From assembly GCA_028708585.1 (NCBI GenBank), contig JAQVYO010000102.1, forward strand, positions 1 through 5,482: DNA of 5,482 bases. Direction: 5' to 3'. Below are positions 5,063 through 5,482 of the stretch, in pieces. Origin of the DNA: Oscillospiraceae bacterium. GTDB taxonomy: Bacteria > Bacillota > Clostridia > Oscillospirales > Oscillospiraceae. Position 1 is the first letter of the stretch; each line of letters opens with the position of its first letter. The notes beneath the pieces are model-generated. The model was not told the DNA's origin and did not search any database. It saw only the letters and a program-made list of their open reading frames with translations. The translations under genes and the position numbers were made by a program.

Positions 5063-5482
5063 TTACGATATAGTATAGGACCCCCGCACCAGCAGCGTCG
5101 CGGAACCACCCGAAGCCCGGACCCCCCATCCGTCCGCGGTAACCAGATAAAGATGGTTCCCAGAAAGAGAAGAACCGTTGCTTAACGCGCCTCCAGCAGT
5201 GGTGTCCATCAAGCCCGGCGCCGCGCTTGCCACGCAGGAAGCCGAACCGCTGCGGAGCACCACTTCGGTTCCAGTGTTTCCTTTCAGTGTCTTTCCGTTG
5301 GCTAAGGTCACAGCGGCATAGACGCTGCCAGTGGCACTCCCGTTTTTCAGTTCATCGGAAAATTGCTGGATCTTCCCATTCAACGCGCTTTCCAAAGAAC
5401 TTTTTTGTGCCGCAACCTTATCGTCCACCTGACTCAGTATGGAAGGCGTCAGTTTTTTCGTCAGATAGCTAAGGCTGATGAG
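5063..5482 (-). CDS. Hypothetical surface- or phage-structural-type protein, C-terminal part (partial)
   Basis: The frame is open from the right edge of the window to TAA (complement of 5063-5065), showing 139 C-terminal residues; the start lies beyond 5482. A GTG at 5428 could serve as a start, but no ribosome binding site is apparent before it and the frame continues upstream, so I treat the gene as truncated by the window. Residues about 8-46 of the visible part (LTKKLTPSILSQVDDKVAAQ and onward) are polar with spaced hydrophobics and look like a coiled coil. The rest, rich in G, S, T, A and V, looks like an all-beta module: GTEVVLRSG, GLMDTTAGGALSNG, NHLYLVTADGWGVRASGG, TLLVRGSYTIS. This style recalls C-terminal modules of secreted or phage-tail-like proteins in clostridia, but I cannot name a family or assign a function. 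It is convergent with pdxST. Confidence 0.72.
   Translation of the reverse strand, partial: LISLSYLTKKLTPSILSQVDDKVAAQKSSLESALNGKIQQFSDELKNGSATGSVYAAVTLANGKTLKGNTGTEVVLRSGSASCVASAAPGLMDTTAGGALSNGSSLSGNHLYLVTADGWGVRASGGSATLLVRGSYTIS

Noticed and set aside
1..5482. CRISPR array, tRNA, rRNA, toxin-antitoxin or defence genes
   Set aside because: No regularly spaced repeats, cloverleaf sequences or matching protein motifs were seen on either strand.

Overview
The window looks like chromosomal DNA of a Gram-positive anaerobe of the class Clostridia, perhaps Oscillospiraceae-like. This rests on strong AGGAGG-type ribosome binding sites, TTGACA/TATAAT-type promoters, intrinsic terminators with T-runs, the PdxS/PdxT route to vitamin B6 under a MocR-type regulator, and the style of the surface-type protein at the right edge. 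Base composition is moderate in genes and AT-rich in the control regions. The taxonomic placement is an inference.

Layout from left to right: (1) the last 46 codons of an AMP-forming acyl-CoA synthetase/ligase; (2) about 700 bases without an intact gene, holding a hairpin that overlaps a promoter-like sequence, a frameshifted remnant of an IS3-type transposase OrfA, a second hairpin, and then a promoter with a 9-bp inverted repeat over its -10 box and a ~190-base leader; (3) a DUF4213/DUF364 'heavy-metal chelation' family gene with its own terminator; (4) convergent to it, pdxR, a GntR/aminotransferase (MocR) regulator on the minus strand; (5) a 108-base divergent control region with two overlapping promoters; (6) the pdxS-pdxT operon, followed by tandem terminators; (7) on the minus strand, the C-terminal 139 residues of a hypothetical surface or phage-structural-type protein running off the right edge.

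The core is a self-contained pyridoxal 5'-phosphate (PLP) biosynthesis unit. PdxT releases ammonia from glutamine and passes it to PdxS, which builds PLP from a pentose phosphate and glyceraldehyde 3-phosphate. PdxR, transcribed away from pdxS, carries a PLP-binding aminotransferase domain with its Schiff-base lysine and is the expected sensor and regulator of pdxST. The DUF364 gene appears to be separately transcribed and separately controlled.

No clearly new multi-gene system is visible. The most interesting signals are regulatory: the inverted repeat and attenuator-like hairpin ahead of the DUF364 gene, and the interlocked pdxR/pdxS promoters.
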